A DNA stretch of 64,000 bases from Halanaerobiales bacterium (GTDB taxonomy: Bacteria > Bacillota > Halanaerobiia > Halanaerobiales > DTU029): positions 1 through 64,000 of the forward strand of contig JAKSCG010000010.1 in assembly GCA_022360715.1 (NCBI GenBank). Reading direction: 5' to 3'. A model generated the notes under the pieces. It was not told the origin of the DNA. It saw only the letters and a program-made list of their open reading frames with translations, and ran no database searches. Shown here one piece after another: positions 8,589-17,292 of this stretch (within the stretch, counting starts at the first letter, position 1; each line of letters begins with the position of its first letter). The translations under genes were made by a program, and so were the position numbers.

Positions 8589-9164
8589 ATGCGTTTATTT
8601 ATCGCTGCTAATCTGTCTGAGGAGATCAAAGATCTGTTAAGCACTAAAACAACCATACTCAAAACGCAAATCAATGAAAATTTAAGATGGGTTAAGCGGG
8701 ATAACTTCCATATAACATTGAAGTTCTTAGGGGAAACAGTTCCAGGACTGGTACCTGGAATAAAAAAGGCTATTCTTGAAATAACTAATAACTGGCAGCA
8801 AATACCGCTCAGTTTCAAGGGGGTTGCTGCCTTTCCCCATTTAGGTGCTCCGCGGACGATTTTTATCGCACTTGATCAGGGAATAGTTGAGCTCAATCGG
8901 CTCCAACAAAACCTGTCCCTTCAATTGCTCGATTTAGGTTTTGAAAATAGTGCTCAACCCTATCGTCCTCACCTGACGATCGCCCGTTGTAGCAGGAATA
9001 GTAAAACAAATGTGGTTGCTAGCAAGTTAAAAAGCCTAACTGATCTTGATTTCTTTGATCTTAAAACCAAGATCAATAAAATAAGTTTAATCAAAAGTGA
9101 ATTAAGTCCAAAGGGACCAATTTATCAAGAAATATATTCAGCCAGGCTGCTCCCGTTTACTTAA
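8589..9164 (+). CDS. thpR: RNA 2',3'-cyclic phosphodiesterase
   Basis: 2H phosphoesterase of the LigT/ThpR family that opens 2',3'-cyclic phosphates on RNA ends. Both HxTx motifs are present: HITL (near residue 42) and HLTI (near residue 127). At 191 residues it is of normal length and starts at ATG after GAGGAA, next to the TPR gene. Confidence 0.92.
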   Translation: MRLFIAANLSEEIKDLLSTKTTILKTQINENLRWVKRDNFHITLKFLGETVPGLVPGIKKAILEITNNWQQIPLSFKGVAAFPHLGAPRTIFIALDQGIVELNRLQQNLSLQLLDLGFENSAQPYRPHLTIARCSRNSKTNVVASKLKSLTDLDFFDLKTKINKISLIKSELSPKGPIYQEIYSARLLPFT

Positions 9165-9186
9165 GGGTCTGGGCAGCATAATTTAC

Positions 9187-9215
9187 TTGTTTTTTGAGAA
9201 CAAATGTTCTATAAT
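9187..9215 (+). promoter_or_regulatory. recA promoter with LexA (SOS) box between -35 and -10
   Basis: TTGTTT (9187-9192) and TATAAT (9210-9215) are 17 bp apart. The spacer contains GAACAAATGTTC (9198-9209), a perfect match to the Gram-positive LexA site GAAC-N4-GTTC. LexA bound there would block RNA polymerase directly. Confidence 0.9.
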
Positions 9216-9257
9216 TAAGTTATGTTCAAGTAAAATTTTGAGATTGAGGTGAATTGA

Positions 9258-10286
9258 GTGGCAAAGAGTGAAAGGGAAAAAGCCCTGGATATGGCGGTTA
9301 AGCAAATTGAAAAACAGTTTGGCCAAGGAGCAATTATGAAACTTGGCGAGGCAGCCGGTCTTAATGTGGAAGTAATATCAACCGGAGCACTCCCGTTGGA
9401 TATCGCCCTGGGGGTAGGGGGTGTCCCCCGCGGCAGAATCATCGAGATTTTTGGCCCGGAATCTTCTGGTAAGACAACACTGGCTCTCCATATTATCGCT
9501 GAAGCCCAAAAAATTGGAGGAATCGCTGCTTTTATTGATGCCGAACATGCACTTGATCCCAGGTATTCGGAGAATTTAGGAGTAAATATCGATAGCTTGC
9601 TGATCTCACAACCAAATACCGGAGAAGAAGCGTTGGAAATTGCCGAAGCACTGGTTAGAAGTAATGCCATTGATGTTATTGTGGTCGACTCAGTTGCCGC
9701 CCTGGTCCCCAAAGCGGAAATTGACGGTGAGATGGGGGACAGCCATGTCGGTCTGCAAGCCCGGTTGATGTCACAGGCTATGCGCAAGCTCTCCGGTGCA
9801 ATTAGTAAATCAAACACAATCTGTATTTTTATTAACCAGATCCGGGAAAAAGTAGGAGTTATGTTCGGCAATCCCGAAATCACTCCCGGAGGACGAGCCC
9901 TAAAGTTTTATTCATCAGTTAGAATGGAGATCAGACGAGCCCAGGCGATTAAAGACGGAGATGAAGCGGTCGGCAATCAAACTAAAGTAAAGGTAGTTAA
10001 AAATAAAGTAGCTCCACCTTTCCGGCAGGCTATCTTTGATATCATGTTCGGAACCGGTATTTCGATCACCGGTTGTATTCTGGATATGGGAGTTAATGTC
10101 GGTATAGTTGATCGGGCCGGTTCCTGGTATTCCTACGGAGACGAACGACTAGGCCAGGGCCGGGAAAACGCTAAAAGCTTTTTGAACGAAAACCCGGATC
10201 TGTTAAAAGAAATTGATCAAAACATACGGAAAAAACTAGGCTTACTGGAGGAAATTATTGAACCGGTTAGTGAGGAGAATGCTTAA
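9258..10286 (+). CDS. recA: Recombinase RecA
   Basis: DNA strand-exchange protein and co-protease for LexA self-cleavage. It has Walker A GPESSGKT (66-73), loop regions including [13 protein letters not shown]-type L1 sequence and the acidic C-terminal tail; 342 residues is normal. The GTG start follows GAGGTG by six bases. A LexA box overlaps its promoter, and recX follows at once, so expression of both should rise in the SOS response. Confidence 0.98.
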   Translation: MAKSEREKALDMAVKQIEKQFGQGAIMKLGEAAGLNVEVISTGALPLDIALGVGGVPRGRIIEIFGPESSGKTTLALHIIAEAQKIGGIAAFIDAEHALDPRYSENLGVNIDSLLISQPNTGEEALEIAEALVRSNAIDVIVVDSVAALVPKAEIDGEMGDSHVGLQARLMSQAMRKLSGAISKSNTICIFINQIREKVGVMFGNPEITPGGRALKFYSSVRMEIRRAQAIKDGDEAVGNQTKVKVVKNKVAPPFRQAIFDIMFGTGISITGCILDMGVNVGIVDRAGSWYSYGDERLGQGRENAKSFLNENPDLLKEIDQNIRKKLGLLEEIIEPVSEENA

Positions 10287-10310
10287 TCTTGGGAGTGGGA
10301 GTGGCTAAGA

Positions 10311-10775
10311 TTGAACCGAAAAAATTATGACAAAGCTAAAAGTTATGCCCTCTACCTCCTGTCTTACCGTCCCCGGAGTCAGCAGGAAATAAGGGATAGA
10401 CTACTGAAAAAAGGGTATAGTAATGATATAGCTAATCAAGTAGTCTGTCAACTCAGCGAATTAAATTATCTTAATGACCTTCGTTTTGCAGAATTATGGA
10501 TTAAAAACCGGATTAAAAACTATCCACGTGGAAGATATTTAGTAATCCAGGAGTTGGCCGATAAAGGGATTAATCGTACGACTATTACCGAGGTAGTGGA
10601 CAGACTATTAACTGAAGAAATCGAAATTAATATGGGTAAAACTCTGGCCCAAAAGTGGTTAAGAAAACATCAAACTGATGTTAATTTGACTCTTAAATTA
10701 AAAAGATATCTACAAAAAAAGGGGTTTTCAATTCATCTTTTCGCAACTATTTTTAGTGAGCTCAACTTACCGTGA
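10311..10775 (+). CDS. recX: Regulatory protein RecX
   Basis: RecA modulator. The 154-residue protein is helical and has the family repeats, including YLLSYRPRSQQEIRDRLLKKGY and the LNDLRFA region. It starts at TTG after GGGAGTGG, 25 bp downstream of recA and presumably co-transcribed. A new promoter for rny follows its stop codon. Confidence 0.9.
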   Translation: MNRKNYDKAKSYALYLLSYRPRSQQEIRDRLLKKGYSNDIANQVVCQLSELNYLNDLRFAELWIKNRIKNYPRGRYLVIQELADKGINRTTITEVVDRLLTEEIEINMGKTLAQKWLRKHQTDVNLTLKLKRYLQKKGFSIHLFATIFSELNLP

Positions 10776-10795
10776 TGGGTTGGAAACTCTTTTTC

Positions 10796-10824
10796 TTGAC
10801 AGTTTAAGGGAAAAGAGATAAAAT
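10796..10824 (+). promoter_or_regulatory. Promoter of rny
   Basis: TTGACA (10796-10801), 17-bp spacer, TAAAAT (10819-10824). Confidence 0.85.
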
Positions 10825-10897
10825 AATAACAGGCGTTTTCCAGATTTGTTACTATATTGTTTATAAATAAAACTAAATACGATTGGAGGTGGATAAG

Positions 10898-12430
10898 ATT
10901 AATGGAGGTGTACTCTATGCAATAGCTATTCCGATCAGTTTGCTTATCGGTTATTTGATCAGAAAATATATAGCTGAAGCCCGGATCCAATCTGCTGAAA
11001 AGGAAGCCAAGAAAATACGTGAGGATACCGCTCGTGAAGCTGAATCGAAAAAAAGGGAAGTAATTCTGGAAGCAAAAGAGACGGCCCACAAAATAAAAGA
11101 AGAGGTTGATAAAGAAAACCAGCGGAGAAGAAGCGAACTGCAACGATTAGAAAACCGTTTAATGCATAAAGAAGAATCCCTTGATCGAAAAACAGAGACC
11201 CTGGAAAGAAAAGAACAGAGTATTCGTGATAAAGAAACCCATTTAAATAAAGAAGAAAAAGAACTGTCTAATATAAAACAAGAACAGGTTAGGACTTTGG
11301 AAAAGGTTTCTAATTTTACACAAAGTGAGGCTAAGGACTACCTTTTTAAAAAGGTTGAGGACGAACTGGATTATGAGTTTGCCAAACTGATCAAGGACAA
11401 AGAGGCTAAAGCTAAAGAAGAAGCGGAAAAGAAGGCACGTGAGATTGTTTCACTGGCTATCCAACGATGTGCGGCTGATCATGTAGCGGAAACTACCATC
11501 TCAGTAGTTGCTCTACCCAATGACGAGATGAAGGGTAGAATTATCGGTCGGGAAGGTAGGAATATTCGAACCCTGGAGAATTTGACCGGCATTGATTTAA
11601 TTATTGATGATACACCAGAAGCAGTTGTTATTTCCGGCTTTGATCCAATTAGAAGAGAGATTGCCAGAATTACACTGGAAAAATTGATTGTTGATGGCAG
11701 AATACATCCAGCCCGCATCGAAGAAATGGTCGAAAAAGCCAGAAGTGAGCTGAATAATCATATTAGAGAAGTGGGTGAACAGGCGACCTTTGATGCCGAT
11801 GTACACGGGCTTCATTCCGAATTAATAAAACTCCTGGGCAGATTAAAATTCAGGACGAGTTATGGACAGAATGTGTTACAACACTCGCTGGAAGTTTCAC
11901 ACCTGGCCGGGATCATGGCGGCAGAATTAGGTGCTGATGTTAATCTGGCCAAACGTGGTGGATTGTTGCACGATATCGGTAAATCGATCGATCATGAGAT
12001 CGAAGGACCTCATGTCAAAATTGGAGTTGATCTTGCCAGAAAATATGGAGAAACGGAAAGGGTTATTCATACAATTGCCGCTCATCATTGTGATATTGAA
12101 TTTCAATCAATCGAGGCTGTTTTAGTATCAGCTGCTGATGCCATCTCAGCTGCTAGACCTGGAGCAAGACGGGAAACGCTGGAATCCTATATAAAACGCC
12201 TCGAAGAATTAGAGGAAATTGCTAATACGTACAATGGAGTTGAAAAAGCATATGCCATCCAGGCCGGAAGAGAGTTGCGCGTAATCGTAGAATCTGAACG
12301 ACTTGATGATGCTAAATCTTCTAAATTGGCCAGGGACCTTTCGCAAAATATTGAAAATAGCCTAGATTATCCAGGACAAATTAAGGTAGTTGTAATCCGT
12401 GAAACCAGGTCAGTAGAATATGCAAAATAA
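10898..12430 (+). CDS. rny: Ribonuclease Y, probable AUU start
   Basis: Membrane-anchored endoribonuclease that starts mRNA decay. An N-terminal helix ([15 protein letters not shown]) is followed by a long charged coiled coil to about residue 170, a KH domain ([15 protein letters not shown]) and an HD domain ([12 protein letters not shown]); about 510 residues is normal. No ATG is in frame near the start. GGAGGTGG (10885-10892) ends six bases before ATT at 10898, so I place the start there. A TTG at 10883 overlaps this site and has none of its own. A second GGAGGTG (10904) precedes an out-of-frame ATG-CAA-TAG. Confidence 0.93.
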   Translation: MNGGVLYAIAIPISLLIGYLIRKYIAEARIQSAEKEAKKIREDTAREAESKKREVILEAKETAHKIKEEVDKENQRRRSELQRLENRLMHKEESLDRKTETLERKEQSIRDKETHLNKEEKELSNIKQEQVRTLEKVSNFTQSEAKDYLFKKVEDELDYEFAKLIKDKEAKAKEEAEKKAREIVSLAIQRCAADHVAETTISVVALPNDEMKGRIIGREGRNIRTLENLTGIDLIIDDTPEAVVISGFDPIRREIARITLEKLIVDGRIHPARIEEMVEKARSELNNHIREVGEQATFDADVHGLHSELIKLLGRLKFRTSYGQNVLQHSLEVSHLAGIMAAELGADVNLAKRGGLLHDIGKSIDHEIEGPHVKIGVDLARKYGETERVIHTIAAHHCDIEFQSIEAVLVSAADAISAARPGARRETLESYIKRLEELEEIANTYNGVEKAYAIQAGRELRVIVESERLDDAKSSKLARDLSQNIENSLDYPGQIKVVVIRETRSVEYAK

Positions 12431-12442
12431 ACTCGAAAATTC

Positions 12443-12465
12443 GGGCTCCGGTTGGAGCCCTTTTT
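12443..12465 (+). terminator. Terminator after rny
   Basis: 7-bp stem GGGCTCC/GGAGCCC with loop GGTT, then TTTTT; ymdB starts 22 bp later, so it may only attenuate. Confidence 0.85.
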
Positions 12466-12486
12466 AAATAAAAAGGAGCTATGTTG

Positions 12487-13263
12487 ATGAATATTTTTTT
12501 GATTGGTGATATTGTTGGTAGAACAGGCAGAAAAGCTGTCCGGGCTTTACTCCCGTCAATTAAGAATAAATATCAGATTGATTTTATCATTGCGAACGGT
12601 GAAAATGCCGCCGGGGGTTTTGGTTTGACCAGAAAGGTAGCTGATGAATTATTTGATTATGGGATAAATTGTCTTACGATGGGCAATCATACCTGGGATA
12701 ATAAAGATATTTTTAATTTCATCGGACAAGATGCCAGAATTATTCGACCATTGAATTATAGTCCGGCAGCACCGGGGCGAGGTTGGGCGACATACCAAAT
12801 CAACCAGTATCGGATTACCGTCATTAATTTGATCGGACAGACCTTTATGAACGGCTATAATAACCCCTTTAGTGTTTTTGATCAGCATATAGCTATGATA
12901 AAAAAAGATTCAGATTTTATTGTAGTAGATTTTCATGCTGAAGCAACCAGCGAAAAACTGGCCTTTGCCCATTATGTTGATGGACAAGTAGCCTGTATTG
13001 TCGGCACTCATACTCATGTCCAGACCGCTGATCAACAAATTCTACCCAGGGGAAGCGGATATATTACTGATTTGGGCCTAACCGGGGCAGTTGATTCTAT
13101 TCTCGGCATGTCCAAGCAAGCAGTCATTGAGCGTTTTATTACCGGAATTCCTCATCGCTATGATGTGGCTAACGGTCAATACCAGTTGGCCGGATTAGTC
13201 GTTAAGATCAATGAAAAAACAGGTTTAACCAACAAGATATACCGTATTTTAGAAAATGATTGA
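12487..13263 (+). CDS. ymdB: YmdB-type metallophosphoesterase (2',3'-cAMP phosphodiesterase)
   Basis: TIGR00282/YmdB family calcineurin-like phosphoesterase; the Bacillus member hydrolyses 2',3'-cyclic AMP and affects biofilm genes. Metal-site stretches are visible: GDIVGRTGR at the N-terminus, NGENAAGG, MGNHTWDN, and the two late histidine motifs FHAEATSEK and GTHTHVQTAD. The rny-ymdB order is the same in many Firmicutes. The ATG at 12487 is eight bases after AAGGAG; the ATG at 12481 is too close. Confidence 0.93.
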   Translation: MNIFLIGDIVGRTGRKAVRALLPSIKNKYQIDFIIANGENAAGGFGLTRKVADELFDYGINCLTMGNHTWDNKDIFNFIGQDARIIRPLNYSPAAPGRGWATYQINQYRITVINLIGQTFMNGYNNPFSVFDQHIAMIKKDSDFIVVDFHAEATSEKLAFAHYVDGQVACIVGTHTHVQTADQQILPRGSGYITDLGLTGAVDSILGMSKQAVIERFITGIPHRYDVANGQYQLAGLVVKINEKTGLTNKIYRILEND

Positions 13264-13370
13264 AATATTTTTGAATTTTTTTAATAAAAAAGAAGGAATT
13301 TTTTAGGGGATGACTAATATAATATATATGAATAGATAATTTTAACAATACAAGGAGGTATTTTACTAGC

Positions 13371-13631
13371 ATGGAAGTATTAAAGGTATCAGCAAAATCA
13401 AGCCCCAATAAAGTAGCAGGCGCTCTGGCCGGTGTGCTAAGAGAGCGCGGCAGTGCCGAATTACAGGCAATTGGGGCAGGAGCTTTAAACCAAGGTATAA
13501 AAGCAGTAGCAATTGCAAGAGGCTTTGTTGCTCCCAGTGGAATTGATCTAATTTGTATCCCCGCATTTACCGATATTGAAATTGACGGAGAGGAAAGAAC
13601 TGCAATTAAGTTAATTGTGGAGCCAAGATAA
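13371..13631 (+). CDS. spoVS: Stage V sporulation protein S
   Basis: 86-residue Alba-like protein with the highly conserved SpoVS sequence (MEVLKVSAKSSPNKVAGA at the start). In Bacillus it is needed for stage V of sporulation. It starts at ATG after AAGGAGG and follows ymdB, the usual position. A TATAAT-like -10 at 13318-13323 lies upstream, but its -35 is poor, so the sigma factor is unclear. Confidence 0.97.
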   Translation: MEVLKVSAKSSPNKVAGALAGVLRERGSAELQAIGAGALNQGIKAVAIARGFVAPSGIDLICIPAFTDIEIDGEERTAIKLIVEPR

Positions 13632-13640
13632 ATCATTGGA

Positions 13641-13674
13641 CCTGTTTGTCTTATTTGGGCAAACAGGATTTTTT
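13641..13674 (+). terminator. Terminator after spoVS
   Basis: 8-bp stem CCTGTTTG/CAAACAGG followed by ATTTTTT. Confidence 0.85.
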
Positions 13675-13793
13675 AATGTCAGCTTTTTTACCTTTCTTTG
13701 CTCTAAACTAAATACATTAAGAAAAGCCCACTCCATTGCAGATATGGATTTTTTTGTACCTTAATTTTGTTTGACAAAGAGGAGGAAAAGAAA

Positions 13794-14735
13794 ATGCAAT
13801 CATTTCTCGGACATACTGATACCTTATTAAACTTTTTTAAATCTAATCAATATAGTTTTCAAAAAGAAAACAAATCCTTTCAGATCGATCTGCCTCGTTT
13901 AAAGAAAGGAATGGTTAGCATTCAGGTTTTTGCTATTTATGTTGAGGAGGAAAATAAACCTGACCTGGCTTTGAAAAGGACAATCCAAATAATTGATCGT
14001 TTTTACCAATTGCTAGAGCAAACCGAACAATTAGAATTGATTAGGGAATATGCGGATGTGGAGCGAGTCCTTTCCCAAGGGAAAATTGGAGCTATCTTAT
14101 CGATCGAAGGTGCAGAAGCGGTTTTTGATTTATCAGCCTTAAGAATCCTTCATCGGTTAGGGGTAAGAATGATCCAACTCACCTGGAATCAGCGCAATCA
14201 ATTAGCCGACGGAGTTGGCGAACTTGCGGCTAACGGAGGTGTAACATTATTAGGAAGGGAAGTAATCAAAGAAATGAATAAACTGGATATAATTATTGAT
14301 GTTTCCCACCTGGCTCCCACCAGTTTTTGGGATGTGATAAAATTTAGTGAAAAACCGGCAATTGCCTCCCATTCTAATTGCTATACGATCTGCCCTCACC
14401 CGAGAAATCTGACCGATCAGCAGATTATCGCCCTGGCGGAAAAAGGGGGACACGTCGGAATTAATTTTGCTCCGTTTTTATTAAATAAAAACGGAAAAAC
14501 AGAAATAAATGATGTGATTAATCATATAGATTATATAAGAGGTTTGGTCGGGAAAAGACATATATCACTGGGAACCGACTATGACGGTATTTCCAGTACA
14601 CCGTCCGGCTTGGAGGATGTCGGTAAATTGTCCAATTTACACCGGGCTCTTACCCAAAAAGGGTATAGTCATCAGGATATAGAAGATGTTTTTATTAATA
14701 ATTGGTTAAATTTTTTAAAAAAATGGTGGGATTAA
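13794..14735 (+). CDS. Membrane dipeptidase (peptidase M19)
   Basis: Zinc dipeptidase of the renal dipeptidase family, 313 residues. The TIM-barrel metal sites are recognisable: GHTDTL at the N-terminus (His-x-Asp), the bridging Glu in SIEGAE, DVSHL and SHSNC with histidine ligands, and GTDYDGI near the end. In spore formers this gene is often beside spmAB, as here (15 bp apart). The ATG at 13794 follows GAGGAGGAAA; an in-frame start at 13767 lacks a ribosome site. Confidence 0.93.
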   Translation: MQSFLGHTDTLLNFFKSNQYSFQKENKSFQIDLPRLKKGMVSIQVFAIYVEEENKPDLALKRTIQIIDRFYQLLEQTEQLELIREYADVERVLSQGKIGAILSIEGAEAVFDLSALRILHRLGVRMIQLTWNQRNQLADGVGELAANGGVTLLGREVIKEMNKLDIIIDVSHLAPTSFWDVIKFSEKPAIASHSNCYTICPHPRNLTDQQIIALAEKGGHVGINFAPFLLNKNGKTEINDVINHIDYIRGLVGKRHISLGTDYDGISSTPSGLEDVGKLSNLHRALTQKGYSHQDIEDVFINNWLNFLKKWWD

Positions 14736-14749
14736 AGGAGAGGTAATTA

Positions 14750-15331
14750 ATGGTTAATCTTCTCTGGCTGGGTATGATCTTATCAGGTGTAATCACCGCC
14801 GCTTTCACAGGCAGGATCGATCAGGTCTCACAGGCTATTTTTGAAGGGACAACAACTAGTGTTCAAATTATTATTAGCCTGATCGGTCCAATGGCTCTCT
14901 GGATGGGATTAATGAATATAGCCAGCGAGTCAGGACTAATCGAGCGTTTAGGGCGTTTAATCCAGCCGATGATCCGATTTATTTTTCCTGATATTCCCAA
15001 AGATCATCCGGCTGCTGCTTCGATCATGATGAACTTAACGGCCAATCTGTTGGGATTGGGTAACTCAGCTACTCCGTTAGGGATCAAAGCGATGCAGGAC
15101 TTACATGATTTAAATAAAGATTCCGAACGGGCTACTTACCCGATGTGTACATTACTCGCCCTTAACACTTCAAGTCTTACCCTGGTTCCGGCCACGATCA
15201 TTAGCCTGAGAGTTGCCAGCGGCTCCGGCAGTCCCTCGCTGATCTTGCTCAGCACCCTATTTGCCACCTCATTCTCCACGTTAACTGCCCTAATTTGCGA
15301 TCGAACTTTCCGGCTATTTTCACAGGAGTGA
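14750..15331 (+). CDS. spmA: Spore maturation protein A
   Basis: Multi-pass membrane protein of 193 residues with the nucleoside-recognition/Gate-like fold. Conserved stretches include GLMNIASESGLIERL and NLTANLLGLGNSATPLGIKAM. With SpmB it is needed for spore core dehydration in Bacillus. ATG follows AAAGGAGAGG, and its stop overlaps the ribosome site of spmB. Confidence 0.96.
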   Translation: MVNLLWLGMILSGVITAAFTGRIDQVSQAIFEGTTTSVQIIISLIGPMALWMGLMNIASESGLIERLGRLIQPMIRFIFPDIPKDHPAAASIMMNLTANLLGLGNSATPLGIKAMQDLHDLNKDSERATYPMCTLLALNTSSLTLVPATIISLRVASGSGSPSLILLSTLFATSFSTLTALICDRTFRLFSQE

Positions 15332-15336
15332 TTTAC

Positions 15337-15873
15337 TTGTTAGCCTTATTACAGCAAATATCTAGCTGGAGTATCCCTGTCCTGGTAGTTTCGATTATTT
15401 TGTATGGATATTTGAAAGGGGTCAAGGTTTATGATTCATTTACTGACGGTGCCAAAAATGGTCTAAATACCGCCTTGAAAATTCTTCCTTATCTCCTGGC
15501 CATGATGGTAGCGATCAATGTTTTTCGGGCCTCAGGTGCAATGGATTTATTAATAAAATTACTCAACCCCTTAACCGGCAGACTAGGTATACCTGATCAG
15601 ATTACGCCACTAATTTTTTTACGACCTTTATCGGGTAGTGGTTCGCTTTCCTATATCAGCCATATTTTTCAGGAATATGGACCTGATTCTTTTATCGGGA
15701 TATTGGCCTCAACTATCCAGGGCAGTACTGAAACCACCTTTTATATCGTTGCCGTTTATTTCGGCGCTATTGGAATTAAAAAGTACAGATATGCAATTAC
15801 CGTAGGTTTACTGGCAGACTTAGCCGGATATCTTGCCGCTGTATTTATCTGTAAAATACTTTTTCTTAACTAA
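15337..15873 (+). CDS. spmB: Spore maturation protein B
   Basis: SpmB of 178 residues with a Gate domain containing FRPLSGSGSLSY-like sequence (here LRPLSGSGSLSY) and GSTETTFYIVAVYFG. I start it at TTG 15337, eight bases after AGGAG (15324-15328); an in-frame TTG at 15295 lies inside spmA without a ribosome site. It is tightly coupled to spmA and should act with it in spore core dehydration. Confidence 0.95.
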   Translation: MLALLQQISSWSIPVLVVSIILYGYLKGVKVYDSFTDGAKNGLNTALKILPYLLAMMVAINVFRASGAMDLLIKLLNPLTGRLGIPDQITPLIFLRPLSGSGSLSYISHIFQEYGPDSFIGILASTIQGSTETTFYIVAVYFGAIGIKKYRYAITVGLLADLAGYLAAVFICKILFLN

Positions 15874-15971
15874 ACCGGTATAACTTACTTCCTTAACAGA
15901 TAATATAATTAATATAGTTGAACTCAACCGTAGAGTTAGCTAAAATTTCTTAGGAAGAAAGGGGTCACAGG

Positions 15972-16133
15972 ATGTCAAATAATATGATTAAACGACTGGA
16001 GGAGACTTTTTTTGACTATACGGAAAAATATGATGAAAATATTAAAACATTGATCAAAAAAAGGGGGGTTGAGATCAGCACAGAAGAACTCGATGAAATT
16101 CTCCACGATGCCAAAAATATGATTGTTGATTGA
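15972..16133 (+). CDS. Small acidic hypothetical protein (53 aa)
   Basis: A 53-residue helical protein (MSNNMIKRLEETFFDYTEKY at the start) with no cysteine or membrane segment. AAAGGGG lies seven bases before the ATG and a terminator hairpin follows, so it looks like a real single-gene unit. I do not recognise the family. The TEELDEIL segment suggests a short helix-turn-helix-like or regulatory peptide, but no function can be assigned. Confidence 0.7.
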   Translation: MSNNMIKRLEETFFDYTEKYDENIKTLIKKRGVEISTEELDEILHDAKNMIVD

Positions 16134-16135
16134 TG

Positions 16136-16180
16136 ATAAGGACCTCCGGACTAAATTCCAGAGGTCTTTACCATTTTTTT
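16136..16180 (+). terminator. Terminator after the 53-aa gene
   Basis: Stem GACCTC/GAGGTC (16141-16146 with 16161-16166), extended by GGA/TCC inside and AAG/CTT outside; a T-run follows after a short break. Confidence 0.65.
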
Positions 16181-16256
16181 AAGACAAGCAGGAAAACAAT
16201 TATTTATGGCGAAATTATTTAGTATGGAGCAACTTTCAAAATAAGGAGTGATTAAC

Positions 16257-16904
16257 TTGGATCTGAAGCAAATCTGGGGTTTTTTATCGTTAGGAGGACC
16301 GATGAGTATCCCGCTTTTAATTGCATCTGTCTTTAGTGTTGCCGTTATCCTGGAAAAAGCCATCTTTTTTCTCCGTTACCGGGATAGCAGTTTCCGGCTG
16401 ATCAAAAAGATCGAACTCCTGGTAGAACAGAACGACATTCTAACAGCCCTCAATGAGTTAAAAGGGGAAAAAGGCCCCAATGCTAAACTACTAGCTACCG
16501 CTTTATCCCATCATAGTGAGGACCCCGCCCGAATTCGGGAAGTCCTGCAAGCAGTGGGTGAAGATGAGATTAAAAAAATGGAGAAACACCTGCCGATCCT
16601 TGATGTTATTGCCATGATCTCTCCTTTATTGGGTTTGCTTGGTACTGTACTTGGGATCATTACCAGTTTTAATATTCTGGGTGCTGCAGCCGGTATTGCC
16701 GGGGCTAGTCAAGTTAGTAGCGGAATTGCCGCTGCTTTGATCAGTACCGCCCTTGGTTTAATTATTGCGATACCTTCCGCAATTTTTTATTCTTATTTTA
16801 CCAATATAGTAGAAAGCAAAGCCCATGAAATGAACCTGAGCATGGTTGATATTATGGATGTAGTCGGTAGCCGGGGTGAAAACCATGTACAAAAGTACTC
16901 TTAA
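16257..16904 (+). CDS. exbB: ExbB/TolQ-family proton channel protein
   Basis: MotA/TolQ/ExbB family inner-membrane channel that, with ExbD, turns proton flow into work on TonB. 215 residues with three membrane helices: about 18-38, then a pair around 115-135 and 150-175 carrying ISPLLGLLGTVLGIITSF and the small-residue-rich GAAAGIAGASQVSSGIAAALISTALG. The start is TTG 16257, eight bases after AAGGAG. It overlaps exbD by 20 bp and leads exbB-exbD-tonB. Confidence 0.93.
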   Translation: MDLKQIWGFLSLGGPMSIPLLIASVFSVAVILEKAIFFLRYRDSSFRLIKKIELLVEQNDILTALNELKGEKGPNAKLLATALSHHSEDPARIREVLQAVGEDEIKKMEKHLPILDVIAMISPLLGLLGTVLGIITSFNILGAAAGIAGASQVSSGIAAALISTALGLIIAIPSAIFYSYFTNIVESKAHEMNLSMVDIMDVVGSRGENHVQKYS

Positions 16905-17286
16905 GAAAAAGTCCTCGATTAATATTATCCCAATGATCGATGTTATCTTCTTTTTGCTGGTCTTTTTTATGTTGTTTACCACCTTCCGGACAACCCCTAC
17001 CGGCATTGATATGGAACTTCCTAGAGCAGTTACCGTTTCTCAACAAAAGGATGAAAACATTATTATTGACATTGATCGGACCGGTAAAATATATTATCAA
17101 GGAGAAATATTATCAGCTACGGGCTTACAGCAGATTGCCACAGAAAAATTTGCTAAGAATAATCAAATTGTAGCAATTATTAATGCTGATCAAAATGTAA
17201 TGTATAAACATATAGTCGCGGTAATGGATAATTTACGACAGGTGGGAATTTACCGGCTTGCTCTGGCTGCTGAAAAAAAGGAGTAG
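16885..17286 (+). CDS. exbD: ExbD/TolR-family protein
   Basis: 133 residues with one N-terminal membrane helix (about 15-32) holding the conserved aspartate in NIIPMIDVIFFLLVFFML, the proton-carrying residue of the family, and a periplasmic domain. The ATG at 16885 follows GGGGTGA. It lies between exbB and tonB and should form the ExbB-ExbD motor. Confidence 0.94.
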   Translation: MYKSTLKKKSSINIIPMIDVIFFLLVFFMLFTTFRTTPTGIDMELPRAVTVSQQKDENIIIDIDRTGKIYYQGEILSATGLQQIATEKFAKNNQIVAIINADQNVMYKHIVAVMDNLRQVGIYRLALAAEKKE

Positions 17287-17292
17287 TTAAAA

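Noticed and set aside
9215-9883. 222-codon open frame on the minus strand over recA
   Set aside because: Antisense to recA, with Ser/Ile/Ala-rich composition typical of a reverse-frame shadow and no ribosome site.
13292-13333. Possible sigma-H promoter before spoVS (GAAGGAATT)
   Set aside because: The matching -10 GAAT would be about 26 bp away, too far; no confident call.
13732-13755. Second hairpin TCCAT/ATGGA with T-run after spoVS
   Set aside because: Only five base pairs; the spoVS terminator at 13641 is sufficient, and the promoter of the dipeptidase gene is unclear here.
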